Origin: Oscheius sp. JU75
Taxonomy: Eukaryota > Nematoda > Chromadorea > Rhabditida > Rhabditidae
Reading direction: 5' to 3'
DNA: 64,000 bases
Assembly (NCBI GenBank): GCA_037178855.1
Contig: JASJZC010000004.1
Coordinates: 310,001 to 374,000, forward strand
Position numbers and translations under genes: made by a program. Shown here one piece after another: positions 1 through 11,640 of this stretch (position 1 is its first letter; the number at the start of each line of letters is the position of its first letter). The notes below the pieces were generated by a model. That model was not told the origin of the DNA. It made no database searches and was given only the letters and a program-made list of their open reading frames with translations.

Positions 1-577
1 GTATATGAAAAAGTTTTGACCGAAAATGTTTATCTTTTACCATCATCGAAAAGCTGTTTTTTGATGCGTATGAGTTTTGTGCAAAAGAAGGAAATAATCT
101 ATGGGGAGTATCATGGTGACTTTCACAAATGTTGTAACTCCTGACCCTCAAAAGTCAGATTATAAAAAACTTTTCGGCTTTCTTCAGTTTTGCATTCTGA
201 TAGAGCCTAACAAGATCTTTCCAAAACCGTCTAGAAATCCAAGCGATCTTCAAAAATCATGGAAATGTGAAGGCTAGAAGGCGCGCATTAGGCGACAAAA
301 TTGACCAGGCAGGGAAAACCTAAAGTTTTGAATCACAGAACGATCGAAGCTGATACTGTGTCTAGCGAAAAGGGCCTCAGAACCACCTTGTTAAACAATC
401 GATGAGTCCCAGACTATGAAATCATCTACATCCCGGAGAATGTGTTGTCGTCGTAGACTACACACACTAAAGAAACGACGCTTTGTGTCGTAAACTGTAT
501 TGCTTTGCAAAGTCGAAAAAATCCCCGTCTACCATCCCGTCTGGAACACGATTTTCCGATCCACTCCTAGCTTCGTC
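1..577. other. No gene recognised at left edge
   Basis: I see no convincing exon, RNA gene or transposon end here. The stretch is mildly AT-rich with frequent stops in all frames. Its right part must hold the promoter or leader of the secreted gene that starts at 578. Confidence 0.4.
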
Positions 578-1457
578 ATGATGCGTTATTACGCTGTAAT
601 TGAACCCATGTGTTTATTACTTATCGTTTTGGTTTTATTCAAAACCGCTACTGGATGTATTGCTAACATACCCGGAGATTTCGAAGAAGTTGAATCCCTG
701 ACAACCACTAGTGTTATGGTTTCGGTTACTACTACTATTGCTACTACTACTCAGACAGCACAAACTACGACGATTTCTGCCGGTAGGTTTACTTTTGTTT
801 ACGGCAGAAGAAACTATGCCGAAATTTCAAGCAGACGCTATTTAAATGAATACGCATTTCATTCTGCTATTTTTGTTACGAATACACTCTTATTTTTCGT
901 GCCTTCAACAAATCATGTCTACCGCTTCATCTGGTACCGAAAACTAATAATTTGCTAACAGATTCTACTATTGCTACTACTACTCGGACAGCACAAACTA
1001 CGACGATTTCTGCCGGTAGGTTTATTTCTCAGAACAAAGACGTTTCTCATGAAAACATGCGCGGTTCTATCACGTGATGTCCTTTGTTTACGGCAGAAGA
1101 AACTATGCCGAAATTCCAAACAGACACTACTTAAATGAAAACGAATTTCATTCCGCCATTTTTGTTACGAATACACTCTTGTTTTTCGTACCTTCAACAA
1201 ATCTTATCTACTGCTCCATCTGGTAACTAAAACTAATAATTTGCTAACAGATTCTGATTCCAAGTCGGCCGCTGCTAATTGTGTTTGGTTCCGAGCTTGA
1301 ATGTATTTCAGATCCTTGCGGGTATAAAAATGGCCATTTTTGTACTGCGGCCAAACTTAGCCGAAAAGCGTACCTTATAGCGCGACTTCACTGTATGCCC
1401 CTAAGTAACTTGACTTGCAGCCTACAGTCACAAAAAACTAACATCACTAATTGGTAA
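578..1457 (+). CDS. Secreted Thr-rich protein with C6-like Cys domain
   Basis: Small secreted protein. Exon 1 (578-782) encodes a hydrophobic signal peptide, then the family signature GCIANIPGDFEEVE and a Thr-rich linker that is probably O-glycosylated. An exon at 962-1015 repeats the linker (54 bases, phase preserved), and the last exon (1312-1457) starts DPCGYKNG, carries four Cys and ends at TAA. Every junction splits a GAT codon as G|AT, so the model of about 134 residues is phase-consistent. Paralogues lie at 37275 and 39539. The signal peptide, Thr linker and Cys domain resemble the nematode C6 (DUF281) architecture; the family assignment is by resemblance only. Either start codon (578 or 581) is possible. 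Function unknown, extracellular. Confidence 0.6.
719..1255 (+). repeat. Tandem duplication of linker exon plus intron
   Basis: Two direct copies of about 230-290 bases. Linker coding sequence ending in a CTGCCG|GTAGG donor occurs at about 735-790 and 963-1020, and the following intron (TTTGTTTACGGCAGAAGAAACTATG onward) at about 797-958 and 1084-1251. The second copy has a short insertion (about 1026-1080) and scattered substitutions. A third acceptor at 1251 is followed by a degenerate ATTCTGATTCC start. Confidence 0.75.
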
Positions 1458-1499
1458 TAAGTTCAATTTGGCACAGGCACACAGAGATTTTGGCTCTTA

Positions 1500-1790
1500 T
1501 CAATATTTTGGGTCCTTTCATGATATACCTTCAGAAAATGTCCCTATCGCTTACAATTACCGTAAACTATGAATTCCCGTCAAATTTTGAAAAGTGTGTA
1601 AAAGTGCGTCAATGACATTTTCGATGCGACGACCAAACATTTTTACGTACTTCTCACTAATTTCGACTTAAACAAGTGGCGAGGACTGCTGCCGAAATCA
1701 ACCAGCCTGAGGATGTATTGTTTTACTATCGAAGATCATCAGAAAATCCCTAACCTTTCGAACAGCCGCCTTTAGATTGACTTTTGATTG
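1500..1790. repeat. Dispersed repeat R1, partial copy
   Basis: Shares ordered blocks with 11420-11640 and 39365-39510: CCCTATCGCT, a CCCGTCAAATTTTGAAAA-type block, GAGGATGTATTGTTTTACTATC and GATCATCAGAAA. Diverged, non-coding. It lies just 3' of one C6-like gene, as another copy lies just 5' of the C6-like gene at 39539. Confidence 0.55.
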
Positions 1791-1793
1791 CAT

Positions 1794-2347
1794 TCAAGTA
1801 GGTAGGAGAACTAGATACACGTAAATATCTGCCCTATCTGATGCAAAGTTTTTTTCGTTCAGAAGGCGAAAAGAAACATATGAGCAGACTCTGACGCACA
1901 AAAAAAGGATGGTTAAAGAGATTCCATCGATAAACATACAGAGCTCCTGCCAAAAACTGTTAGTAAAATCAATAACGAATGTCTTCTCGTCGTATAAAAG
2001 CTCAGTAATATTTCCAAACCATTGAGCTTGAAGGTTCTTTGCAGCAGCTTGATCTGTCATCGGCAGTGACGGTATCCAAGACAATGGCACCGCAACTGGC
2101 GCAACAAGATGTTTGCCATATTTGGTTAAAAGTTAGTTAATTTAACTGAACCTCTTAGATTCACTTACAATATGATATTCAGGATGAGCGTTAACTTGAA
2201 GTACTTTGTCATCTGCTTAGGCGATTTGAAGGTGCCACAGTAGATTGCCAGAGTGATCACCATTACATCAAACATGGTAAAAAAAAAAATTGACCAAATA
2301 TGAAAAGCTGGTGGATCGGGATCAAAGTAGGGGTTGGGCTGCCACAT
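1794..2347 (-). pseudogene. Membrane-protein relic, possibly chemoreceptor-like
   Basis: The minus strand carries two coherent blocks. The first (2347-2165) has a strongly hydrophobic segment beginning WSIFFFTMFDVMVITLAIYC and a good GTAAGTG donor. The second (about 2090-1900) includes QAQWFGNITELLYDEKTF and ends in another hydrophobic run. Alternating polar and membrane segments suggest a multi-pass protein such as a nematode serpentine receptor. The only acceptor seen between them puts the second block out of frame, so I call it a relic. No family match is claimed. Confidence 0.3.
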
Positions 2348-2747
2348 AGTAAAATAGAAACTCTAAGTGATAGCGCAAATAGCGCAAACAGGTGTTTTAG
2401 AAGTGCTCTGAGAAAACGCATGAATAGCAAAGTTGACACTTAAGCATAGCTTCCGGACTAATCAGGAAAAAAAAATAAAGATTGTTCTGTCCGTTCGATC
2501 GGGATGTAAATGCGTCATAACGTATCTCTGAACGTTGAGAGCAACCAATGCTCTTCTGGAGCCTCACTCAAGTATCTCCAGCGGCAATGTTACCCCATTT
2601 TAGAGCATGAGACCAAAAGTGGAATTATGCTTCGTGGCTCTATTATAGACAGAGTGAAGTTATTCCTATCAATAGAAAGTCTTTATTCGGACACCAAACT
2701 TCATGAAATTACAAGAGCAACTATTTTTCCGAATTTTTCTTTTAATT

Positions 2748-2803
2748 TTTAATTTTCAAGTATGCTAGTTTTTATATATAAACTAGCACGCTTGAAAATT
2801 AGT
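2748..2803. repeat. Perfect-loop hairpin
   Basis: Inverted repeat with arms of about 20 bases (AATTTTCAAGTATGCTAGTTT on the left, its near-complement on the right, two mismatches) around TTATATATA. It would form a stable stem-loop. It may be the tip of a decayed foldback element. Confidence 0.7.
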
Positions 2804-4850
2804 TTGATTGATGTTGAAACAAACAAACATTTTTTTGTGGAAATAGTCGTTCAAAGAGGACGGTGATAGCAAGTAGAGACAGGTAAAGGTAAAGTTTCTA
2901 GCCGAATCAGAGATTCTTGAAGAGCTTTGTGAGTCAGGTTCCTGCGGTGTCTTGCGACGCCGACCGTTGCTTTCCGAGGGGCCAGGTCGCAGGGTATTAC
3001 GTTCCAAAGCTTTTCTAGGAACGCCTTCACCATGCCACATTGTAGGGTACAAACTCGCTGCAATGATCAAGAGAGCAGGTGGTTTTTTGAAATTTAGCGA
3101 AGAATAATGTATGCACAGCGGAAAAATAAGGCATCCAGAAAAAATTCCTGATTGGTTTAATAAGGCTCGGGGGTATTAAGAGACTGTAACTCTCTCACCC
3201 ATACCATCTCAGCTTACGCATTAAACAGAAAAGCGCACTGAATACTATAGTTTTAGTTTAAAATGTTTTTTTGAAGATTTTCTGTGAACTCACACACTCG
3301 AATTTGCCAAAAGTGTGGTAGGCAACATTATGATTTAGTCTACCTTTATAATTATAAATCGCAATCCGTAACGAAACTTTTTTTCCGTCCCGGACCCAAT
3401 GGGTAGTATATTTAGGTAGTACTCATCAAGTTATCACCAGCCGAGGTGCGCACATAACATAAATAGAAACAGTGAAGCTTTATATGAACCTGTTGAATTT
3501 GAAAAGAAATAAGGAATGAGTTACTGCTTGAAGAAAACGGTGAATGATTACCGTGGATCTACTCATCTTACACATTGTGGGAAACTTTTATGAGAAGGCT
3601 TTCTAGTTCGGAGTGCCCGTACCTTGCTTGACAGGCCTGAAAAATATAACTTTTTTCAATTGTGACAATCCCACAAGCATTTTCTGTATGTCAACTCACA
3701 GTCATAGTGACTATCTGAAACATAAAAACATCAAAGGCTGATCCAGTGGGTAATTGTAAGCGGCTCGCTACTATTCGGAACGTTTAGTGAGAACTGTGAG
3801 GCCAGTTGAGAGTCTTTATACTTTCTGTGAAGCACATAATATGAGAGCCGGTAGCAGATGAGATATCGAGCTTACGAAACCACTGATTTCCTAAGTAAAA
3901 AGCATGAAACATAGATGGCCTTTTGCGGCAAAAGGATGAAAATAAAGGCTCCAATTGGTGCTATACCAAAGTGCTGAAATACAGAAGTATCAGCTACCAT
4001 CCAATCCAATTACAATTGTCTAAGAAAGGAAACAATAACCGTATTTTTAACACAAACGATTTTAATGTTTCGTCAATAAAGTGCCAAATAAAAAGAGCTG
4101 CAATTTGAAGTCCCGGCCAGAAAGCTACCCTCGTCCCCGGCAGGATGGCTGCTACCAAAGACAACCCACTTTTCTATGACAAGCATAGACGAGTCCTTCT
4201 TCTCTGTCTCTGTCGCCCCTTCTCTCTATTTCTCTATCTATCTGTCATTGAGTCTTACGGCCTCTCTGTCTCTCCGTATATCAGTCTCCGACCTTCTAGA
4301 GAAAGCTGGTATCTGCAAACCGCAACGTCGGCGTACCCAAATTCTGTTACTCCTGCTTCAACCACGAAGTTCAGCTCGAGAAGGTCCGTCCTCTGGGCTT
4401 CTTCCTCAAGAACAACATAGTCCTGGGCGTCTGAGTCCAAGATCCACGACCTGGGTTTGGAGATTCTATTTCCGTACTGCAAACATTACTAAGCGTTTTA
4501 CTCCATCAACAAAAGAAGAAGTAATTTTTGCTACAATTGATGCTTATCGTAGTTCAAAACATACAAGTTCCTTTTTCGCTTCAGGCTGTAAAGGTGCCGT
4601 TTCAGTGGTTACAGCACCAGGAATAAAGTTTCATTCTACGTTTTGCTTTGTGTCATCCATTTTTGAAAACTAATAAGCTCACCACAGCGCTTGCATGAGT
4701 CTCCTCCTGGTTATCATCTTGTTTTGAAATAAAAGTGATTTTATTCAAGCATTGAAACTTTATATTTCACCATAAGAAGTGCATCGTTATAATGAGCAGC
4801 CTTTGTGTATCCAATACAACTGAAACATACAAATAAAGTACTGTTTTTCT
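2804..4850. other. Intergenic, repeat-derived stretch
   Basis: No supportable gene. About 3330-3445 is a diverged R1 copy (TAGTCTACCTTTATAATTAT, the GACCCAATGG block and GGTAGTACTCATC, shared with 10800-10925 and 39295-39320). About 4190-4300 is pyrimidine-rich TCTCTGTCTC-type low-complexity sequence. About 3063-2851 on the minus strand is a 70-codon open frame with Arg/Lys-rich composition that I do not recognise. Confidence 0.45.
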
Positions 4851-4859
4851 TAAATACCA

Positions 4860-5020
4860 ATTTCGGTTGATCCATTCAGGTTGGGTAACAACACTCAATT
4901 GAGTCGAAAGCTTTGGAGTAGTCGATGCGATGTAGAACGGAAGGTTGTACTCAACGGCTCTTACTATCAGCTCATTCACAACTTGGACGTGGTCCGTAGT
5001 AGAGAAGGACTTCCTCAACT
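4860..5020 (-). mobile_element. RTE-type reverse transcriptase fragment
   Basis: The minus-strand frame reads KSFSTTDHVQVVNELI then VEYNLPFYIA, matching the reverse transcriptase region where RTE-like elements have a GFRKG-type loop followed by a first catalytic Asp block. In the next frame the DNA reads YSKAFDSIE, so a small deletion or frameshift interrupts the motif. About 160 bases remain. Dead LINE relic, related to the insertions at 21331 and 50650. Confidence 0.6.
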
Positions 5021-5526
5021 TTTATTTTGATACTCGTTTATCTAGCTCCAAGGATGCTTTTATATATTTCTAGACAGGCCATCTTCTGATATCAAAGATT
5101 TTCAGTGTGGTTTCTAAAACCCCCAATACATTGGTTATACCTACTATCACCACATACTATCCATTTGCTGAAACACAAAAATAAAAAAATCCATCAAATA
5201 TAGTTATTTCTCCCGCAAATAAAGAATTGAATATTGGTCTTGCTGTACTAACGTCAAATAAAAAAAGATATTTTTTATGTCTCCTGTTGACAGTTCCATT
5301 TGGAGTATGATTGTTCGCCGCGACTCCCTTTGGCAAGCCCTCTGGACGAAAAGCTGAAGAGTGAGCGGTTGAAAGTAATTGAAAGTTCAAAAGTCCTCCA
5401 AAGATAGAAAAAAAAACTGGTAAGAGGAGAATTTCTTCGTCTTCCCTGCCTCTGTCTAGATTCCAATATTTCGAATTGTATTTTGTAACAGACACTCCGA
5501 AACGAAAGTCTTTTTTATTCTAGTCT

Positions 5527-8500
5527 CTACGGGTTGTATTCGATGGAAAGCTTCTTCTTCTTGTGCACCACTCCATCATCTTGAAACCATTCATGACAAA
5601 ACTCTTTGGCATCGTCATCCGACACTTTAGTCCACTCGATGACAATACAGTCATCATTATCCCTTTGTCCGTACACAAAGGGTCCGCAGCTGACAGCCAC
5701 CACTGCAGCTTCATTCGGGCCCAGACGTCCACAGGAGGGTTCTGCGGACAGATGCTTCATGTTAAAGGATTTGATGGCCCATCCGATGCAATTGGCAGTG
5801 GTGTTAGTAATCTTGAGCGGATAAGTCAGCTTGTTGTCAAAGGGAGCGTTGAAAATGAACCTGCTAGCGGGCTGAGTGGTGATGTCTCCAGCAGGATCCG
5901 ACTGTGTCGGTAAACGATTCAACTGTCCTTCAAAGAAGGTGAAAACTTCCGCCATAGTTGGACGCAAGTCCGGGTCGTGTTCCATCATCCTATTTACAAA
6001 ACTTTCTCGAAAAAGTTACACTAACCTCTGAACATACGCCCATATTGTAGGAGACACTGTCACTTCCATAGCCGGTGTTTCATCGAGGATATCTTCAGGA
6101 TTGCAGCGGAAAATCATTTTCCATATTGAGCGACCAAGACCAAAAACGTCGACCTTTGGAGTGCAGGTGTCCACATCTCCGTAAATGATTTCAGATGCGC
6201 GGTATCCTAGGGTCCCACGGTCCGAGGTATTTTTACAATGAAGAACATCAGAGATAATAGTCCCCATTTTTACGATTCCGAGATCGCTGATCTTCAAAAG
6301 TTGGTGGTATTCATCGAGTAACATGCTAAAATTGATATTAAAGAAAAACAGACAAGTTCACTTGTGAGGTTTCACATCACGATGAATCGAGTTGCTGGTG
6401 TGGATAAAGTCTAGTCCGCATGCTGCATGGAGACTCCAGCGAATGATTGAAGATTCGAAATAATTCTCAGTGCGTGTAATTACTGAAGAAGATGAACTTA
6501 TCAAATATTTTAGGTTACCCGAATCTAAGGAGCCTCCTTTGCAATGTTCCATCAACAGACCTCGAATTATATGCCTGTTGACTATATATCCGTAAAGAGA
6601 AACAATGTGTGGATGGCATTGCGTCTAAATTGGCACGATTGACAGGAAAAGTTAGAGTTTCACCGTCAAGAGTGTACGAATTTCATCCTTCATTTGCAAA
6701 AATGCTTCTTGCAGACCGTCAGAATCAGCCACCTCCCCATCAAACAACTTGGCGACTACTGGTACTGTCAGTCCAGGCGCAGTCACAAGCTCCACGACGG
6801 CTTGACCGCCACTAGAAAGTTCTCTGACTTTGGTAAGAGAAGATTTTTCATAGCTTTTGAAGCGAACTTGCTGAAGTAGAAACTGTGAAACATGTATAAA
6901 AAGTACATACACTAGCGCCTGCTAAGACATTTCCCCAGTCGTTGCTGCAAATGCATTTTAGCTGATCCAGCGGAACACTTTTTGTCGATGTTGTCAGTTT
7001 TTTGTAGAGAAACTGGTACTTAGTTAGTTGAATTAAAACCATAAGCTACCTCGTGGAAGTACAACTCAGGGGTGATTCTCTGACGAATCAGCAGTTCTTT
7101 CAACTTAGGGATGGACTCGAGAGTATCCACGAGTAGATTTATACACCTCTGTTGCTCATCTCTCTGGTCAGTTTGAGTATGGAACTGTTTGAATAAAAAA
7201 AAACCAGACAAATTTACCAGAAAGACTTTTGCAAAGGCCAGGAAGAAGACGTATTGAAAATCTCTAGCATAACTTCGAATGTTCAATTGCGCATGTTTTT
7301 GTTTTTGTTTTTGTTGTTTTGGATCGAAAAAATAGTCCACAAACATCTGCTCTGCTTTTTGACGTTTAGTCAGCTTTTCCTCCATTCGTTTTACTTGCTC
7401 AATCTCCATGTAACCTTTGAGAACCTGCAATCATGCAAAGATAACTACTATTCTTGTTACCTGAAAGTAGATAAGCAGTGAGCCAAAGTCCAGAGTACTG
7501 TTAGTATCTTCCAGGAACATTTCACAAGCTTTCTGAAAAGATATTTTGAAATGAAACAAAACCTGGAACTCGCCTCACTCTTAGCAGGGAAATCCTTTCT
7601 GACATCCTCGAGAAACATCAAGTGATCGGCTAGCGCGTATAGTCTCTCTCCTTGTAAAAACTTGGTCTAATACGTCCGTTTCCAAGTAAAGCTCTTCTTC
7701 ATACCTCTTTTCTTTCCTCTTCCTTGTTTTCTCCGAGTTCCTCTTCCTCGAATAATATTTTGTAAAACGTTTTTGAGTCAATCTTTGTGAGCTTCCGAAA
7801 CAAACGAGAGATTTCGGTTTCGCTTATGTTCGATTGTATGTACGGCAGGTATTTACTAGACGTGTTATCCAACGTGTCATCTTCAACCAAATGATGTTAT
7901 TTTCTACAAATACTTACATTCTCTGCTGTAGTTATTCGCTGTTGCACTTTTGTATCTTTCCATCGTCAATGCCGACAAGTATAAGTCAAGACCTTGACTA
8001 GAGTAGCCACTGGTGTCACGGGCCGTGTTCAACTGCTTCAACACGTTGTCTCTCTCAATAGTAACACTTTGGGGGATTAGGTTCTGCAAAACTTTAACCA
8101 AGAAGAGCTGGTACTAACTGGAAATGAATTCTGCACAACAAGTGGCAACGCAGGTACCAATCTAAGAAGATTAAGGAAGTTCGTGTGTTTCGGCAATAGA
8201 ATTATGTTTCTTAAAATTGATCAGAAGTTAAATGCGTCGTAGACATTTTTTTACCAGGAAACTGCTTAACGTTTCAAATACAAGGAAGTAATCTCTTGGC
8301 CCATGCAAGTCAAAGTGCAGATATTCGCGGATTTCCAGAATTCGAAAAAGACCTCCAGATGTGAGAAAATTTTTGAACATTGCCTCTAGGCGTAATTTTG
8401 TCAGAAGCCGACGTTCGTTTTCTTTCTAGATACTGACTATGACAATGGAAATCAAAAACCAACAGTAAGCTTATCAAGCATCGTCGTTTCGTGTTTCCAT

Positions 8501-9526
8501 GAGCTAGGAAACGGAGTGGCTAGATCATTTTCAATTCCTCCTGGAAATACAAACCCAAGGTGAAATCCTGGGTAATTGCCGTAGACAGTGTTCAACGCAG
8601 AAACCCAATCCTTTAATACAAATGTACTTACTCAAACTTCACTCTCACCTTGAAATATTGTAAATACTCGTTTCCCAACTCTTTGGTCTTTAGCATATGG
8701 TCTCTCATTACGTTCTGGCTTATGTAGTGCAGCAAAGCGTATAACCTTTGCAGCTGCTCGTGGTTTTCACATGTCGATGTAGCCTTAGCAAAATTTTTTG
8801 GTAAATCGAAGCAAACTTACCACATATTGCACAAATGCCACTACTTGTCTATAGTAGTAGTTATGATAAGTGGCTCTCAAGACGTTAGATACAGTGATCC
8901 ATCTAGCAATACCCATTTTCTGTAATGAGCACAGTGACTGGAATGGGCGATCACTCGGGAAAAACATATTTAAACAGCTGCAAAAGTTTCGCTGCAAAAG
9001 TCTTCAAAAGTCGCGCAGTTTTTAGATTTACACCGATCTCAGATATTGTTTATAGCAATGTTGACCATACCGTCATACTAGTTTTTTGACAAGTAGAAAC
9101 CTTGTTCCATATAATCCCAAATTCTTCTGGAGTAACCTGAAAAACAAATTGGTTGAGTTATCGAAGACTAGGACCAATTGCAGATTATTAAGTTTTTTGA
9201 AGCAGTACTGAGGGTTGTACGGGGTGTACGGTAGTTCCACCGCTCTTCTTTTGTCGAAGAAAGCGCAACTACCATTCCATTCTACAATTTCTTCCGGGTG
9301 TTGAGAATACCGATCAAGCTGCTCTTCTCCAAATATCGGAACAAACAGGTCAACACATGGCTTATATGGATCGTCCATTAATCTCGCATAGTCTGTTTTA
9401 TTCACTGCCAGACACAGCTAAATGTAAAAGATTAGGAAGATCCGATTAACTTACAGTGTGTGGATGCTGTTGCAAAAGCTCTTCAGGTTGATCTGGGAGG
9501 CGATTAGTACTGTACGAAAAGCGCAT
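5527..9526 (-). CDS. Protein kinase fused to a full-length MSP domain
   Basis: Multi-exon gene; the chosen start at 9526 (MRFSYSTNRLPDQPEELL) splices in frame to VNKTDYARL. The N-terminal half (about 9526-6900) is mostly helical and unrecognised. A kinase domain follows: Gly-loop-like SSGGQAVV, VAIK-type Lys in VPVVAK (about 6760), catalytic HRDVKP (about 6380), KISDLG replacing DFG (about 6285), GTLGYRASE in the activation segment, DVFGLG and DPDLRPTM. The last exon (5989-5527) carries the end of the kinase and, after a short linker, a complete MSP domain from GDITTQP through FNAPFDNKLTY, IGWAIKSFNM, AVSCGPF and EWFQDDG to the terminal IEYNP. Kinase and MSP share one uninterrupted exon, so the fusion is not a modelling artefact. 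MSPs are sperm cytoskeletal proteins; a cytosolic sperm kinase is inferred. N-terminal exon details are uncertain. Confidence 0.75.
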
Positions 9527-10043
9527 CCCGTGAGAATACGATCAGAGAGCGTTGCTGCCGCCGTTAGCACTGTGGCTAGTGGAGATAAGGATGAAATCAT
9601 TCTGCTTTTTACAAGGTAATTACTTTTATCTTTTCTATTACCTCGTAAAAGCCATTTCTGCTCTTTTTTGCAGTCTTCAAGCGATTCTGAAAAAGCTGCA
9701 ATCTCGAAGAGGGAGAGAGTACAGATGAAAGGGTAAAAAGTAAGGCTTCCTCTATTACGATACCAGAAAGTTTAAAATTAACTATGTACAACCAGCTGAG
9801 AACGATACATCATTAGAAGAATCGCTAGGTCTGGACCTAAATATCCGCCTTACTTTTTACCCTTTCATCTATACGCACTCCCTCTTCGAGATTGCAGCTT
9901 TTTCTTAATTGCTTATTCTAGAGTAAAAATGGCTAGTAATTACCTTGTAAAAAGCAGAATGACTTCATCCTTATTTCCACTAGCCACAGTGCTAACGACG
10001 GCAGCAACGCTCTCTGGTCGTATCCTCACGGGACAAGGACATG
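9527..10043. mobile_element. Foldback inverted-repeat element
   Basis: About 515 bases with long inverted arms (roughly 9527-9752 and 9847-10043). Left end CCCGTGAGAATACGATC mirrors right end TCGTATCCTCACGGG, and internal blocks AGCGTTGCTGCCG, CACTGTGGCTAGTGG, TTTTTACAAGGTAATTAC and GCTGCAATCTCGAAGAGGGA recur inverted. No transposase. Looks like a non-autonomous foldback/MITE. The arms differ by a few percent. It abuts the start codon of the kinase-MSP gene, so the promoter of that gene must lie within or beyond it. Confidence 0.75.
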
Positions 10044-10800
10044 ATTTTGTAGTCTTCTGTTTCATTTTTAACAAGGACGACAATTGGAAATAGAGTAGCA
10101 AATGCAAAAAAGAGGGAGAGAGAGACAGACTCTTACAGCCTGGATGAAAACGTTATTCAACATCATCAGAAACATTGAAGTTGGACTGTTTGGTCTTGCC
10201 TCGAAGAAGATTCTCTATTCTCAACATATCACTAGCTACTTTGCGATACATCTGATACGATTTGGAGTGAAAATCAGTGAAGCTTGTTGTGCAAATCCCG
10301 TTTGGCCATTTTTTTAGTTTGCTACCTAGTGTTTGTAGTGTCGTAGTCTTCTGCTTAATAGTGATCCCGAAGATTATATCTTTGTTTGTCAATCACAATG
10401 TCCAGAAATAAAGTACTGCCCCTGACTTATTAGAACTTTCGGCTTTACAACTATGCTTGAACATGGGCAGTGTTCATACACCCTACAAAAACAGGAAACA
10501 CTCGCTCACTAGCTTCTCATTAGGTGTCTTCCGTTGTCTCTCCCTGCTTACAATTACTGTTAAACTCCAAAGTTAATATTCTCGCCTCCTGTAAGAGGGG
10601 AAAACTTCTGCGGCGGTCTTCAGACTTTTCTCGGTACATTCCAATAGTTGTGCACCTGTTCTGGTCCATTTTAACAGATCACTTAAATGTTTATGCTACG
10701 CTTATTTTATTCTATTCCAGTCAATCGGAATTATTTTATGCCATGGTTATATTTGGAAGCTACTCTTCTACTCATAAACTACGTCATTTCTGGTGTTTGC
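10044..10800. other. No gene recognised
   Basis: AT-rich intergenic sequence. Scattered open frames have no recognisable motif, splice pattern or codon character. The block CCTGCTTACAATTACTGTTAAACTC near 10546 weakly echoes the R1 repeat (1550-1570). Confidence 0.4.
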
Positions 10801-11640
10801 CTAGTCTACCTTTATAATTATTATATCTAACTATATAATTATAAAGGGCGTAATGTCACGAAAGGTCGTTTTATCGACCCAGACCCTATGGTTGGTATGC
10901 ATAGGTAGTACTCAACGAGTGTTATCGATACATACCAATAATACCCGAAAATACTCACTAGCCGAGTCGCGACGGGTAAAACTTCCCAAAAAAATCGGGG
11001 CGCGTGGTATAATTTTGTAGAGCTCGACGAGTACAATAACGAGTTCAACAAAGATCCGATAAATAATTATCGTTGCCGAGTTATAGTCTGTTCACAAAAA
11101 ACAACCAAACGACCAGGCATCGCGGGCTTTTTTTGGCGCGGATTCAAAGGGCTAAAAATTAGCTTCATGTATTTCGTTCATCAAACAATTTCATCTTTTC
11201 CCGTATTTCTAGCTATTTTTCCGTTTTGTTTTTTTGTTAAAACAGAATATTCCGGTTAAAACAAGCGGGAATGGAGAAAAACGATGTAGAAGACGAAGAA
11301 AAATGATTGAAAAGATGAACTTATTGACATTCTAACCAATTTTGAGCTGTTTGAATCCGCGCCAAAAAAAGCCCGCGATGCCTGGTCGTTTGGTTGTTTT
11401 TTTTTTGTGAACAGACTATATAGCGATATGTAAATTGAACTTTCTCGTTTGAATTTCCCGCCAAAATTTGAAAAAAGTACGCATAAGCGCGTTAATTTTC
11501 GTGACGACGAGCAAGAGTTTTTTAACGTATTTTTTTTTTAGCTACTTTTGATATAAACAGATAGCGAGAGAGGCTGCCGAAGGCAGACAGTCCGAGGGTG
11601 TATGGTTCTGCTGCCATAGAACATCCGAAATCCCCAGTTT
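10801..11640. repeat. Dispersed repeat R1, longest copy
   Basis: Left part (10801-11080) shares TAGTCTACCTTTATAATTAT, the GACCC.GACCC..TGG block, GGTAGTACTCA and GAGTGTTATCGATACATACC with 3330 and 39295. The right part (11421-11640) shares the AAATTTGAAAA, GTGTAT..TTCT and TCCGAAATCCC blocks with 1560-1760 and 39400-39500. The two parts are separated by a nested inverted-repeat element. A short internal palindrome (TTATAATTATTATATC..ATATAATTATAA) sits at 10812-10848. Confidence 0.6.
11084..11418. mobile_element. MITE with ~65-bp terminal inverted repeats
   Basis: Terminal inverted repeats of about 65 bases begin TAGTCTGTTCAC, include ACAACCAAACGACCAGG and CATCGCGGGC, and end near GCGCGGATTCAAA. 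They are almost identical; the main difference is length of one A/T run. A TA dinucleotide flanks each side (11082-11083, 11419-11420). No coding capacity in the ~200-base core. TA flanks suggest a Tc1/mariner-mobilised MITE, nested in an R1 copy. Confidence 0.8.

Noticed and set aside
2510-2752. 80-codon plus-strand frame
   Set aside because: No motif, splice partner or homologous copy; length is within chance expectation for this composition.
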